Positions 6,374-13,262 of a stretch of 13,262 nt of DNA are shown one piece after another (position 1 is the stretch's first letter; each line of letters begins with the position of its first letter). This DNA comes from Fimbriimonadaceae bacterium (GTDB lineage: Bacteria > Armatimonadota > Fimbriimonadia > Fimbriimonadales > Fimbriimonadaceae): assembly GCA_020849075.1 (NCBI GenBank), contig JADLGZ010000053.1:1-13262 (forward strand). The letters are read 5' to 3'. The position numbers and the translations under genes were made by a program. The notes beneath the pieces were generated by a model. That model worked only from the letters and a program-made list of their open reading frames with translations. It searched no databases and had not been told where the DNA came from.

Positions 6374-7369
6374 TCATTCGGCAAAGGCATAGCTGACGCC
6401 GGTCGCGTTCTTGACTGAGGCGACACGCACAAGACCATGCTTTGGGTCGACTTTCATGAGGTGCAACATATCACGTTCGTTTATTCCCATCTTGTTGTAA
6501 TAGCTGTCATCAGTAAGGACGAACATTGTCTTGCCGCGCATGGTAGTTGCGATGAGAGGACTGCCGTGATACTCTTTCTCGACCACCTGACCATTCGGAA
6601 AAATGACGGCTGATTTGCCGGTTGGTGCTTGCTCGCGGTCGTAATGTTCATGGATTCTAGAAACAACATAAGCGGGATCACTCGGGTAGCCAGGCCTTTC
6701 AACAGAGTTTGCAAAAAACGCACCCGGACCATATCTGTCATAGGCGATGCGGGCCGCTGGCCATAAACAACTCCTAAATTGAGTCGCTGTTAGCTTTTTG
6801 CTTGAACCTGACCTCCTGTCGACGACCCACGCGGTGATCAGCTTTGCGTTTGGATCGAGACCATCTCCCCAAAGTTTCGCACAGAAAAACTCGTCGAAAG
6901 TACGGCCATGAGTCCACTGATTCGCACCAGCAATGGTTCGCCACCTTTCTGCCATGTCCAGATACGCCAAACTACCAGTGCCTCTTCGGCCACGCTCGGA
7001 CCTTCGAAAAACAAATGGATCCAGTTCACCACTTCCTGAAACCTTTGCCGTCGATACGGAATACATCGTATGAAAGCGATAGGCATAACTAACTTGTCCC
7101 GCTGGTCCATACCGAAGGTACCTAAAGCTGCCCTTTCCTTTCGGAATTTCCAGGATCCATGGCTTTCCGATGCGAGTAACCCCAACGCTGGCGGGACCGG
7201 TGTGACTCATGGTCCACTTCGGTGTTAATGCCTGAGTCTGGAACTGCACTTGCCTTGATGTGTGTTTCCATTTATTTTGATCGGGGTCACCTGTTGGATT
7301 GACCGCGAGGGACCAGCACCATGGAAGGGATGACTGCCCAACCACTGCAAGATAGCAAAGGCTCATCAT
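6374..7369 (-). CDS. Secreted protein of unknown function, coupled to the fibronectin-domain gene
   Basis: This 331-residue protein is not one I recognise. The N-terminus (MMSLCYLAVVGQSSLPWCWS) has a short hydrophobic core that could be a weak signal peptide, though it lacks the usual basic residues. The rest is rich in aromatic residues, Gly and Ser, with no transmembrane segment. It contains WILEIPKGKGSFRYLRYGP at 71-89, an Arg-rich patch RRSERGRRG at 122-130, and a C-terminal beta-strand-like series (IATTMRGKTMFVLTDDSYY at 273-291, then LVRVASVKN). The upstream gene ends in the same ATGA, a 4-bp overlap that implies translational coupling and a joint role. Base composition is close to that of the upstream gene and less GC-rich than the 953-residue gene. 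No nuclease, protease or transferase motif was found. That it is a real gene is well supported by the coupling; its function is open. Confidence 0.75.
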   Translation of the reverse strand: MMSLCYLAVVGQSSLPWCWSLAVNPTGDPDQNKWKHTSRQVQFQTQALTPKWTMSHTGPASVGVTRIGKPWILEIPKGKGSFRYLRYGPAGQVSYAYRFHTMYSVSTAKVSGSGELDPFVFRRSERGRRGTGSLAYLDMAERWRTIAGANQWTHGRTFDEFFCAKLWGDGLDPNAKLITAWVVDRRSGSSKKLTATQFRSCLWPAARIAYDRYGPGAFFANSVERPGYPSDPAYVVSRIHEHYDREQAPTGKSAVIFPNGQVVEKEYHGSPLIATTMRGKTMFVLTDDSYYNKMGINERDMLHLMKVDPKHGLVRVASVKNATGVSYAFAE

Positions 7370-9666
7370 GGCGTCACTCGGTGGTCGATCGAGACAATTG
7401 AATCAAGAAGCGGATTTACCGCGTCGTAGACGCATCCAAATGGGAGGTCTGGCCCGCTCAGGTCATGCCGAGTCGTCCGCAGCAATGTACCTCCCCCTAC
7501 ACCACTCGTTTCAAAGGGATCATTAAACCAATCACTTGAATAGCCGAGGCATTCCCAGCCAAGCATCTTAACCTGATGCGCGTAGCTATCTTCTGACCAG
7601 GCTCCCCATGGCATAAGAGTCCAGAGATACGGAAGCTCTACAGGATCAACGGGTTGCGAGTTGTCGTCAAAGTAGAAGCTTAAGGCTCGGGCTGGCCCAC
7701 CTGTTCGATTTCTTTGGGCGACGCTGACAACTCGGCGCGATGTCATACGCCCATCAAAATCAAATGGAGGAATCAGTCCCGAAGTGTCGATACCAGCCAC
7801 ATTTACAGTTGGGCCATAGAATGGGCCACTCCATGGCGCCGCTAAGGTATGTGGTGTTTCTGGCGACTTGTTAAGGCCATATTCATCGCACCGACCCCAT
7901 ACGATCTGGAACAGCACGAGCTTCGTTCCAGGAGAATAGGCCACCCTAAGCGTTGCGTACAACCAACCTAGGGGTGAAGTGGCGTCGAGATACCGTCTTG
8001 TTGGGAAGATAGTTCCGTTGTTCAACTGCGGCGAGTTCCAAATTACGTCTTTGCCATTGACATTGACTCGCAGGAATGGAATATAACGATGTGGAAACAC
8101 CGGTGGTGGCGAAGGGTTTGTATTTTCAGGTTCGTTTGGCAACACAACGTTACCACTTGCATCTGAAGCCGGATAGAATTGAAATCCAATATCCGCCGCA
8201 ACTTTTGACTTCGGGGCAGTCTCTTCATTATCCGGTTGCTCGGTTGGGATTGGAGTCGCCCAACCGACGTACATATTGAGCGAATTCGCTGGCCCTTCAC
8301 CGAGATACTGCCCCTCCAAGTACCTTGGAGCAGTTCCGCCGGATTTAAAGTAGTCCTCGTTGTTGCGGGCTGGAAAAATGAAAGTGCCAGAAAAGCCTAT
8401 GAAGTCCTGCCCCGGTGCATCTCGACGCGTATACGCTCCTTCCACCTTTTTGGGCCTATTCGGAGGGAATAGGCCGCTGTCGCCCAGCGGAATTGTAGGC
8501 GGAGGGGGAGGACTTTGGACGGGAGCCATTCCATCACCGGTAAAAGGAGCGGCCAGCACGCCTGGTCCAAACATGATTCTTTCTGAACCGTCTCTTGCAG
8601 AGGGATTGGTGTTGAAAGTCGGTTCATATGGATCAAAATACTCGCCGTCCGGCGAAATGATTGCAGCGTTGCCAAAGATTGGAAAAAGCTGATGAGGTGT
8701 AACGTTGTCGAGTTGACCCAAGACATTCGACAATCCTTGATCCCAGGGCAAGGCATCTGGATTAGCGTAGTGGCAGTCCTCTTCGCTAGGCTGAGACTGG
8801 TAGCCATCGACAACCGCCGTTACGCGGTAGTAGCGCATCGAATAGCTTGGCAGGCCAGTATCCACCCACTTAAGGATGGGTTGATCCAAGTTGGTGTTGA
8901 TGACGGCGACGGGGGAGCACCAGTTGTATTGCCCTAAGTTGCTAGCGCGGTAAACCTTGTAAGCCGTCGCACCTTGAACCCTTGACCAATACACGGCGAT
9001 ACTAGAATTTGAAACGGCAAAGACGCCAACTTGTTCTGGGCCATCAGGCTTTATGTGAAACTGTGCCGTTGCGTACTCGGTTTGTCCGCTCGCGGCATAG
9101 GAACTCAGGCGCAGCGTGTAGTCTGAATGAGGAATGAGTTCCTGAAGATCGATCTGAACAGGTTCGTCGTTGGCTGGCACAAATTGTTCAGCGGTCGTCC
9201 AGGCACCCGTTCCCTTTTGGATTTCCAACTTTGCATAGGAGGGTTGATATGCGGCTGAAGCGGCAGAAACTTTGACGGATTCGTTTGTAAGGTCGGCCAA
9301 CGACAACGACTGGGAATCGACAATTTGTGCGAGGACACTTGCCCAACCTCCCGATTCATCCCAGGCCCAAAGTTCGTATGTTTCAAACGGAATTGGGTAT
9401 GGGCTCTCTACGACAATCTTGTATGTTCCTGGGGCTGTATTGACAATGTCAATATCACAATCGTTTGGCTCTGCATCATAGGCAATCATGTTCGACTCAT
9501 CGTCGCATACGGCCCAATACTTGGCGGTGGGAATGGAACCACCCACGTCAACCATGGCCTGCGACCTGGCTCCCTGCGGAATCGTTAACTCAAACTCGCT
9601 TTGCCCGAGCGAGAACGCACCTAGTAGGGAAAGGATTACAATCAGGAAGATGCGGCAGAGGCTCAC
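7366..9666 (-). CDS. Large secreted protein with fibronectin type III-like domains
   Basis: This 766-residue protein begins at a GTG codon. Residues 1-21 (MSLCRIFLIVILSLLGAFSLG) form a clear signal peptide. Residues about 22-120 form a beta-rich domain of unknown type. A weaker fibronectin III-like domain spans about 128-206, and a clear one about 208-297, with IAVYWSRVQGATAYKVYRAS and the YYRVTAVVDGYQS strand. The remaining 470 residues are not recognisable. They are rich in Pro, Gly and aromatics, with Pro-rich linkers at about 384-393 and 513-526, and end in a W-rich stretch (LWTLMPWGAWSED near 681-693). No sortase, PEP-CTERM or other C-terminal anchor is visible, so it is probably released or periplasmic. 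No earlier ATG in frame would keep the signal peptide, and a well-formed promoter sits just before the GTG. It heads a probable operon with the coupled downstream gene. Confidence 0.82.
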   Translation of the reverse strand: MSLCRIFLIVILSLLGAFSLGQSEFELTIPQGARSQAMVDVGGSIPTAKYWAVCDDESNMIAYDAEPNDCDIDIVNTAPGTYKIVVESPYPIPFETYELWAWDESGGWASVLAQIVDSQSLSLADLTNESVKVSAASAAYQPSYAKLEIQKGTGAWTTAEQFVPANDEPVQIDLQELIPHSDYTLRLSSYAASGQTEYATAQFHIKPDGPEQVGVFAVSNSSIAVYWSRVQGATAYKVYRASNLGQYNWCSPVAVINTNLDQPILKWVDTGLPSYSMRYYRVTAVVDGYQSQPSEEDCHYANPDALPWDQGLSNVLGQLDNVTPHQLFPIFGNAAIISPDGEYFDPYEPTFNTNPSARDGSERIMFGPGVLAAPFTGDGMAPVQSPPPPPTIPLGDSGLFPPNRPKKVEGAYTRRDAPGQDFIGFSGTFIFPARNNEDYFKSGGTAPRYLEGQYLGEGPANSLNMYVGWATPIPTEQPDNEETAPKSKVAADIGFQFYPASDASGNVVLPNEPENTNPSPPPVFPHRYIPFLRVNVNGKDVIWNSPQLNNGTIFPTRRYLDATSPLGWLYATLRVAYSPGTKLVLFQIVWGRCDEYGLNKSPETPHTLAAPWSGPFYGPTVNVAGIDTSGLIPPFDFDGRMTSRRVVSVAQRNRTGGPARALSFYFDDNSQPVDPVELPYLWTLMPWGAWSEDSYAHQVKMLGWECLGYSSDWFNDPFETSGVGGGTLLRTTRHDLSGPDLPFGCVYDAVNPLLDSIVSIDHRVTP

Positions 9667-9672
9667 AGACCC

Positions 9673-9701
9673 AGTATAGAGATATCTGTTACAAAGCGCA
9701 A
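9673..9701 (-). promoter_or_regulatory. Sigma70-like promoter of the fibronectin-domain gene, likely leaderless
   Basis: On the - strand, -35 TTGCGC (9696-9701) and -10 TATACT (9673-9678) are separated by the ideal 17 bp. The -10 ends 6 nt before the GTG start at 9666, which would put the transcription start on or next to the start codon. No Shine-Dalgarno sequence is present. Confidence 0.6.
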
Positions 9702-9718
9702 CTGATGCGAGACGAATA

Positions 9719-9749
9719 TTGACATCTTGGAGTCAAATCCACATATACT
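9719..9749 (+). promoter_or_regulatory. Sigma70-like promoter of the 953-residue secreted protein gene
   Basis: A perfect -35 TTGACA (9719-9724) and -10 TATACT (9744-9749) are 19 bp apart. The expected transcription start at about 9756-9757 is only 3-4 nt before the ATG at 9760, so the mRNA would be nearly leaderless. It is divergent from the promoter at 9673-9701, which has the same -10 hexamer. No Shine-Dalgarno sequence is seen. Confidence 0.6.
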
Positions 9750-9759
9750 ATTTAACACC

Positions 9760-12621
9760 ATGCGCACCACTATCATGGTCATCCTGCTCTGCCTCTGCGC
9801 GATATCCGCCGTGGCATCCCAGTTCCTGTTTGCTAATCCGGCTCTCGCCTACGATGTTCACATCACCGTTGGCGGTGGAGAGGATGGCGAAGATGGCCCT
9901 CTCGTTGGCGCGAGCATCACCCTGAAGGGGCCGGTTGGGCGAGAGAACTTCAACCAGACCAAAAAGGCGGACGACGAAGGTGCGGCACACTTTTCGGTCG
10001 AGAACACAGGGTACTACCAAGTGAGCATCGTAGCCGACGGATACGAGACCAAAGAGGAGCGCATCCTCGTGAAGGCCGACCAGGAGCCTCAATTCTTCCT
10101 CCAACTGCTGGAGAAGGCGAAAGCCAACAAGGCCCGGCTGGTCGTCTCGGTGAAGGATAAGACCTCGGGCTGGCCGCTTGAAGGTGTGAGCGTGAAGGTG
10201 ACGCGGGCCGACGAAATGGTCGGCGATCACATGGCCACCGGGCAGGATGGCAAGGCGGTAGTGTTGATTAACACGAACGACGCCTCGAAGGGGCTTGAGT
10301 TCGAAGTCTTGGTCATGAAGAACGGCTACGAGCCCGAAGTCCAGACCATAAGGGTCCAGAAGGGTGTCCTGAAGGACTATCCGGTCAACTTCGCGCTGGA
10401 GCCGGCTGAAGGCTTGCGGCTGGTTCGACTGACGCTCCTTGAGGACGGCCCGCGCAACAAAATCATGAGTGCCCGCGTGGTTCTGGATGGGGGAAAAAAC
10501 AAGTTCTATACCGGCTCCTCCAACCCGGATGGGCAAGTCTTGCTTCAGGTCGCGCCAAACACAAAGTACGAGGTCAAGGTCACGACGAGCCTCTACGACG
10601 GATACGAAGACACGATTGACCTGACGGCGGACAAATCGAACAACGTGATCGACCGGACTTATCTGCTGGTACGTAAGGACTCAGCTCCGCAAATCCGGCG
10701 CGCATTGATCGTCTACGTTCGGGGCAAAGATGAAAAAGGCGTGATCACGCCTCTTAAGGGTGTTGCCGTGACCGCGCCGGGCTACAACAGCGGCGCGACC
10801 GATGCCGAAGGACGCATGGTCTTTCTGCATACTGTGCCGCCCGGCGAGATGATCAACGTCAGCGTCCGCACGCCGATGTACAAGCCCGGCGCAGCGACCG
10901 TGCTGGTCAAGGACAAGGGCGTGATGATCGACGTCAACGCCTTTGCCAAAGCCGTCAACCGCGGTATGAGCGAGATGGAGGCTCTGCGCAGCCAGCGCGT
11001 GACCGCCTACGACACGGTTACGATTACGCTCGATGAGGAGAAAATCCGCCCAGTTAAGGAGGTCGTTGGCAAGATCAATGCGCCTGCGGAGGTAGATCCC
11101 GACAAAGAGATACCCTACCAAGTCGAGCTCAACTTCGTCGAAGGCGACGGCGATGTTGTGACGATCGAGGAGACCATCGTCATTCTCGATTCGGCGGGCA
11201 ACATCATTCAACGCGCCGGCAACATTCGTACACTGAACGTAGGCGAGCCCTCCACGGAAAGCTATGCCTTCACTCCGCCCAAACCAGGCACCTATCGCAT
11301 TCGCGCGAACGTGAAATGGGAGAAGGGTGAACTATGGAAGGGTGAGCATACGGTCAAGGTAAGTGAGAACCGAGAAAAGATTGAGGTCACGGGCAATGTC
11401 GTCGCGAAAGCTGGCCTCGTTAAACTGGACCAGCGTGTTCAGGTTGCCGTAACGGTGCTTTACAAAGGCGGCCCGACCCTGACTCTAGACACCCAAGAGG
11501 TAGTTGAACTCTTCGACCCCAAGGGCGAAGTCGTCCAAAACAACTTCGCCGCCCGTAAGCTGAATCGAGGCTCGATATCCGAGCGCGTCTTTAACATTGT
11601 CTGCCAGGCTCCAGGTTGGTACCGGCTGAGGTCCACAATCAAGGGACCAGATGGCGCCGTGCTCTGGACGGGTGAGGACAAGTTCCAAGTTTCCGGCGGC
11701 AATGCTGTTGGTACCAAGCCTGGCCCCGGCTATTGGAAGCTGAAAACCAAGACGGTCGGCCACGTTCCGCCTACCTTTGAGAACGGCAATATTCGGGTCG
11801 GCGGCTCGATCAGCGAGACGAGCTTTACGTATTTCTTTGAATACAAGCCGCCCTACGAGGCCAAGGTCCAACTCAGCCTAAACTTTTCCACACCTCCCAC
11901 CGTCCTCAAACCGGGCGAGATCATTGAGCTCACGTGTAGCGGATCGGGCTCGGTCACGGGCAAGGACGCTGGTAGCACCGGCACCGGCGGTAGTTGGGAT
12001 GTGCAAGGGAGCGGCACCATCATCGAACAGACCAAAGTGTTCGTCGGTCGCGGCTCGGACGGCAAGGACTACGCATCCGCCAACGGAAAGGCCAAGATTA
12101 AGATCGGCTCCAGCGGTGCGCTCAAGATCATTCTCGTCCAAGTCGGCCCCGTTTGGGGCAACACGGCAGCCAATTGGAACCCATGCATGTACGAATACGA
12201 ATGGGTGCCCGGTGTGGCCGTGCCTTCAACGTCCTCGGCAAAGCCAACACTCACCGGAACGCCACCGGTCAATAAGGCTCCCGCGGTTGGCGGAACCTAC
12301 ACAGACCGACAAGCCATGGCGAGCAACGGGAAGATCTATTACGTCACGCTTTACCTAAAGGAATCCAAGACCCCGGGCGTGTACTCCGTCCTTGGACACG
12401 CGCGGCCGGCAGAAGGCGCGGGCCCCCGCATCGAAATCACCGGCACTTACCGCTCTTCAACCAAAGTACTCAAAGGTGCGGGCGCGTTTGTCCCCGCAAT
12501 CAAAGGCAGCACCGTAAAAACCGATGCCACCTTAATGGAGGACGGCACGATTTTCGGTCAAGTCATCGCGAGGTCGGCCAGGGAATCGATCGGCGTGAAG
12601 TTCACCGTGAAGAAAGAGTAA
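9760..12621 (+). CDS. Large secreted multidomain protein with tandem transthyretin-like and Ig-like repeats
   Basis: This 953-residue protein is of unknown function. A signal peptide covers residues 1-30 (hydrophobic 5-25, likely cut after ALA at 30). Four tandem beta-sandwich modules of the carboxypeptidase regulatory/transthyretin-like kind follow, at about 31-118, 124-216, 218-305 and 312-388. They share a PLxGxSxxxx strand, a T/S..DGxA turn and, in the first three, a closing GYE motif. Two related Ig-like modules lie at about 437-534 and 541-646, each ending in a similar YRxRxxxK...LWxGE strand. The C-terminal 300 residues include a Gly/Ser-rich strand region (about 722-785) and a last domain (about 844-953). 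No membrane anchor follows the signal peptide. The frame can be extended to a TTG at 9727, but that would bury the promoter and displace the signal peptide, so ATG 9760 is preferred. The gene looks more GC-rich than its left neighbours (one 60-bp line counted by hand is 67%). Confidence 0.85.
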   Translation: MRTTIMVILLCLCAISAVASQFLFANPALAYDVHITVGGGEDGEDGPLVGASITLKGPVGRENFNQTKKADDEGAAHFSVENTGYYQVSIVADGYETKEERILVKADQEPQFFLQLLEKAKANKARLVVSVKDKTSGWPLEGVSVKVTRADEMVGDHMATGQDGKAVVLINTNDASKGLEFEVLVMKNGYEPEVQTIRVQKGVLKDYPVNFALEPAEGLRLVRLTLLEDGPRNKIMSARVVLDGGKNKFYTGSSNPDGQVLLQVAPNTKYEVKVTTSLYDGYEDTIDLTADKSNNVIDRTYLLVRKDSAPQIRRALIVYVRGKDEKGVITPLKGVAVTAPGYNSGATDAEGRMVFLHTVPPGEMINVSVRTPMYKPGAATVLVKDKGVMIDVNAFAKAVNRGMSEMEALRSQRVTAYDTVTITLDEEKIRPVKEVVGKINAPAEVDPDKEIPYQVELNFVEGDGDVVTIEETIVILDSAGNIIQRAGNIRTLNVGEPSTESYAFTPPKPGTYRIRANVKWEKGELWKGEHTVKVSENREKIEVTGNVVAKAGLVKLDQRVQVAVTVLYKGGPTLTLDTQEVVELFDPKGEVVQNNFAARKLNRGSISERVFNIVCQAPGWYRLRSTIKGPDGAVLWTGEDKFQVSGGNAVGTKPGPGYWKLKTKTVGHVPPTFENGNIRVGGSISETSFTYFFEYKPPYEAKVQLSLNFSTPPTVLKPGEIIELTCSGSGSVTGKDAGSTGTGGSWDVQGSGTIIEQTKVFVGRGSDGKDYASANGKAKIKIGSSGALKIILVQVGPVWGNTAANWNPCMYEYEWVPGVAVPSTSSAKPTLTGTPPVNKAPAVGGTYTDRQAMASNGKIYYVTLYLKESKTPGVYSVLGHARPAEGAGPRIEITGTYRSSTKVLKGAGAFVPAIKGSTVKTDATLMEDGTIFGQVIARSARESIGVKFTVKKE

Positions 12622-12626
12622 TAACT

Positions 12627-13064
12627 CTATCCTTCCAGCTTCTGAATGTCCACCAAATCCTGGGGACGACCCGAGCGTCGTTTCATTTCGATCAAAGCAG
12701 CCTTGGATGGAAAGTGCACTCGAACACCGATAAACTCCCCTTCGACGCGACCTTGCCACACTTCATCAAAATCGTCGTAGCTAGTGAAGTTCAGGATGTC
12801 CACCATGTTCGGCGCAACACCGAATCTCACCATTCGATTCGCCGGCCCCGCCAATTCCGCCGTGCCCGCTTCGCCAATGTCTGCGCCAAATTCCTTCAAG
12901 GCCGCCGCAACTTTGGTCGCGGTCGCCATTTCCTTGCGAATCCACAAGTCGATATCCTTCGTCGCCCGCGGATAGCCGTATTTCGCCACCGCATGAGCGC
13001 CGATGATCAGGTACTCAACCTCGTGGCGGTTCAATAACTCGAGCAACTCTCTCAAGTCGTCCAT
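12627..13064 (-). CDS. Minimal nucleotidyltransferase, possible toxin-antitoxin partner
   Basis: This 145-residue protein of the polymerase-beta nucleotidyltransferase superfamily resembles the small DUF6036/MNT-like group. The catalytic signature is IIGAHAVAKYGYPRATKDID at 20-39, with the GxxA turn at 22-25 and the acidic pair D37 and D39. D89 in NMVDIL is the likely third carboxylate. The end carries the family's KRRSGRPQDLVDIQKLEG segment. Such enzymes transfer nucleotides, often as part of toxin-antitoxin pairs. The ATG at 13064 is chosen because the homologous part begins there and GGAGG lies 11 nt upstream; a TTG at 13082 would add six residues. It overlaps the small upstream gene by 50 bp in another frame, which suggests co-expression. 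Its stop is 5 bp from that of the convergent 953-residue gene. The fold is secure; the toxin-antitoxin role is inferred. Confidence 0.85.
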   Translation of the reverse strand: MDDLRELLELLNRHEVEYLIIGAHAVAKYGYPRATKDIDLWIRKEMATATKVAAALKEFGADIGEAGTAELAGPANRMVRFGVAPNMVDILNFTSYDDFDEVWQGRVEGEFIGVRVHFPSKAALIEMKRRSGRPQDLVDIQKLEG

Positions 13065-13212
13065 CGTTCGTCCATCCTCCAAAGGCCCGCATGAGTCGAA
13101 CGCATTCAGCCACGCGCTCGTCCTCGGTCATCGCGGCGTATTCGGCATCGAGGTCGCGTTCGGCCGCGGAAAGGTCGTCGTACCACGTCACTTTCACCTC
13201 GCGCTTCTTCAT
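13015..13212 (-). CDS. Small conserved protein paired with the nucleotidyltransferase
   Basis: This 65-residue acidic protein (MKKREVKVTWYDDLSAAERD...) has the look of a small family commonly encoded just before minimal nucleotidyltransferase genes. Marks are a beta-strand start, an xEYxxMTxDERVxxxxxLxR helix around residues 24-43, and a C-terminal RLERVARVIE strand. It may be an antitoxin or a partner subunit; no DNA-binding motif is evident. The ATG at 13212 follows a purine-rich GGTGGGG at 13218-13224 by 5 nt. The frame stays open to the window end without another start codon, so a longer N-terminus cannot be fully excluded. The last 50 bp overlap the nucleotidyltransferase gene. Confidence 0.7.
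   Translation of the reverse strand: MKKREVKVTWYDDLSAAERDLDAEYAAMTEDERVAECVRLMRAFGGWTNDGRLERVARVIEPPRG
13076..13080 (-). promoter_or_regulatory. Shine-Dalgarno site deciding the nucleotidyltransferase start
   Basis: GGAGG on the - strand lies 11 nt before the ATG at 13064, inside the coding sequence of the upstream small gene. It supports 13064 over the in-frame TTG at 13082, which would start upstream of this site. Confidence 0.5.
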
Positions 13213-13214
13213 GG

Positions 13215-13262
13215 CTACCCCACCGAGCCTTCCAAACTCACGCCGAGCAGCTTCTGCGCTTC
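13215..13262 (-). CDS. Possible C-terminal end of an upstream gene (partial)
   Basis: Reading in from the right edge, a frame encodes EAQKLLGVSLEGSVG followed by TAG at 13217-13215, two bases before the ATG of the small gene. The spacing is typical of an operon, so this may be the tail of a gene that lies outside the window. Fifteen residues are too few to identify a family, and the frame could be open by chance. Confidence 0.3.
   Translation of the reverse strand, partial: EAQKLLGVSLEGSVG

Noticed and set aside
6355..6438. N-terminal extension of the SRPBCC-type protein to 6438
   Set aside because: It would overlap the preceding gene by 65 bp, the extra residues look like out-of-frame translation, and family similarity begins at the Met at 6354.
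7366..7369. Possibility that the 766- and 331-residue genes are one gene broken by a frameshift
   Set aside because: The second product begins with its own Met and a hydrophobic start at an ATGA overlap, the classic form of coupled genes, and no domain is visibly split across the junction. A sequencing frameshift cannot be fully excluded.
8397..8813. - strand frame of 138 codons in another phase of the fibronectin-domain gene
   Set aside because: It lies wholly within the 766-residue gene in a shifted frame, with no promoter, ribosome site or domain.
9727..9759. In-frame TTG start extending the 953-residue protein by 11 residues
   Set aside because: The extension covers the -10 box and spacer of a near-consensus promoter and would put polar residues ahead of a good signal peptide. 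ATG at 9760 is the better start.
9748..10536. Long open frame of 262 codons on the - strand inside the 953-residue gene
   Set aside because: It is antisense to a well-supported gene with a signal peptide and domains. Its translation lacks domain features, and long antisense frames are expected in GC-rich coding DNA.
10681..11211. Second long antisense frame (176 codons) inside the 953-residue gene
   Set aside because: It is His/Asp/Ala/Val-rich, as expected from the complement of GC-rich codons, with no start signal or known motif.
1..13262. Search for CRISPR arrays, tRNA genes, transposases, integrases and long direct repeats
   Set aside because: No repeated spacer pattern, cloverleaf-like sequence, transposase or integrase motif, or long repeat was seen. 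Almost the whole window is accounted for by protein genes.

Overview
The window is bacterial chromosome of about 55% GC by eye, and it is gene-dense. The longest stretch without a gene is about 93 bp, so no gap over 300 bp needs describing. It holds 11 protein genes I can support, plus a possible fragment of a twelfth at the right edge. I see no RNA gene, CRISPR array, insertion sequence or attachment site. The lineage is uncertain. The mix of zinc-free L33/L32 proteins, a planctomycete-type cytochrome c module, large secreted beta-rich proteins and start codons placed directly behind -10 boxes would fit Armatimonadota (for example Fimbriimonadia) or a neighbouring phylum. That is an inference from gene style, not a proven assignment.

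Layout: (1) 20-380, + strand: rpmG (L33) and rpmF (L32), closed by an intrinsic terminator that also serves the convergent gene. (2) 431-1336, - strand: a cation diffusion facilitator metal transporter, divergent from recN across only 23 bp. (3) 1360-4868, + strand: recN (DNA break repair) and an oligoendopeptidase F-like M3 metallopeptidase. (4) 4872-9666, - strand, in transcription order: a secreted protein with fibronectin-III-like domains, a translationally coupled secreted protein of unknown function, a DUF4287/SRPBCC-type protein, and an exported LolA-like domain fused to a c-type cytochrome. (5) 9760-12621, + strand: a 953-residue secreted protein made of tandem transthyretin-like and Ig-like domains, divergent from the fibronectin gene across a 93-bp promoter region. 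(6) 12627-13212, - strand: a small protein and a minimal nucleotidyltransferase, overlapping like a toxin-antitoxin pair.

The first 4.9 kb is housekeeping. The stretch from 6.4 to 12.6 kb is the accessory-looking part: three large or orphan exported proteins around one divergent promoter region, probably cell-envelope or extracellular proteins whose role cannot be read from sequence. A recurring theme is a -10-like box exactly 6 nt before the start codon with no Shine-Dalgarno sequence, which suggests leaderless mRNAs. I found no convincing evidence of a new defence or mobile system. The best candidates for something undescribed are the paired orphan genes at 6374-9666, the 953-residue surface protein, and the LolA-cytochrome fusion.
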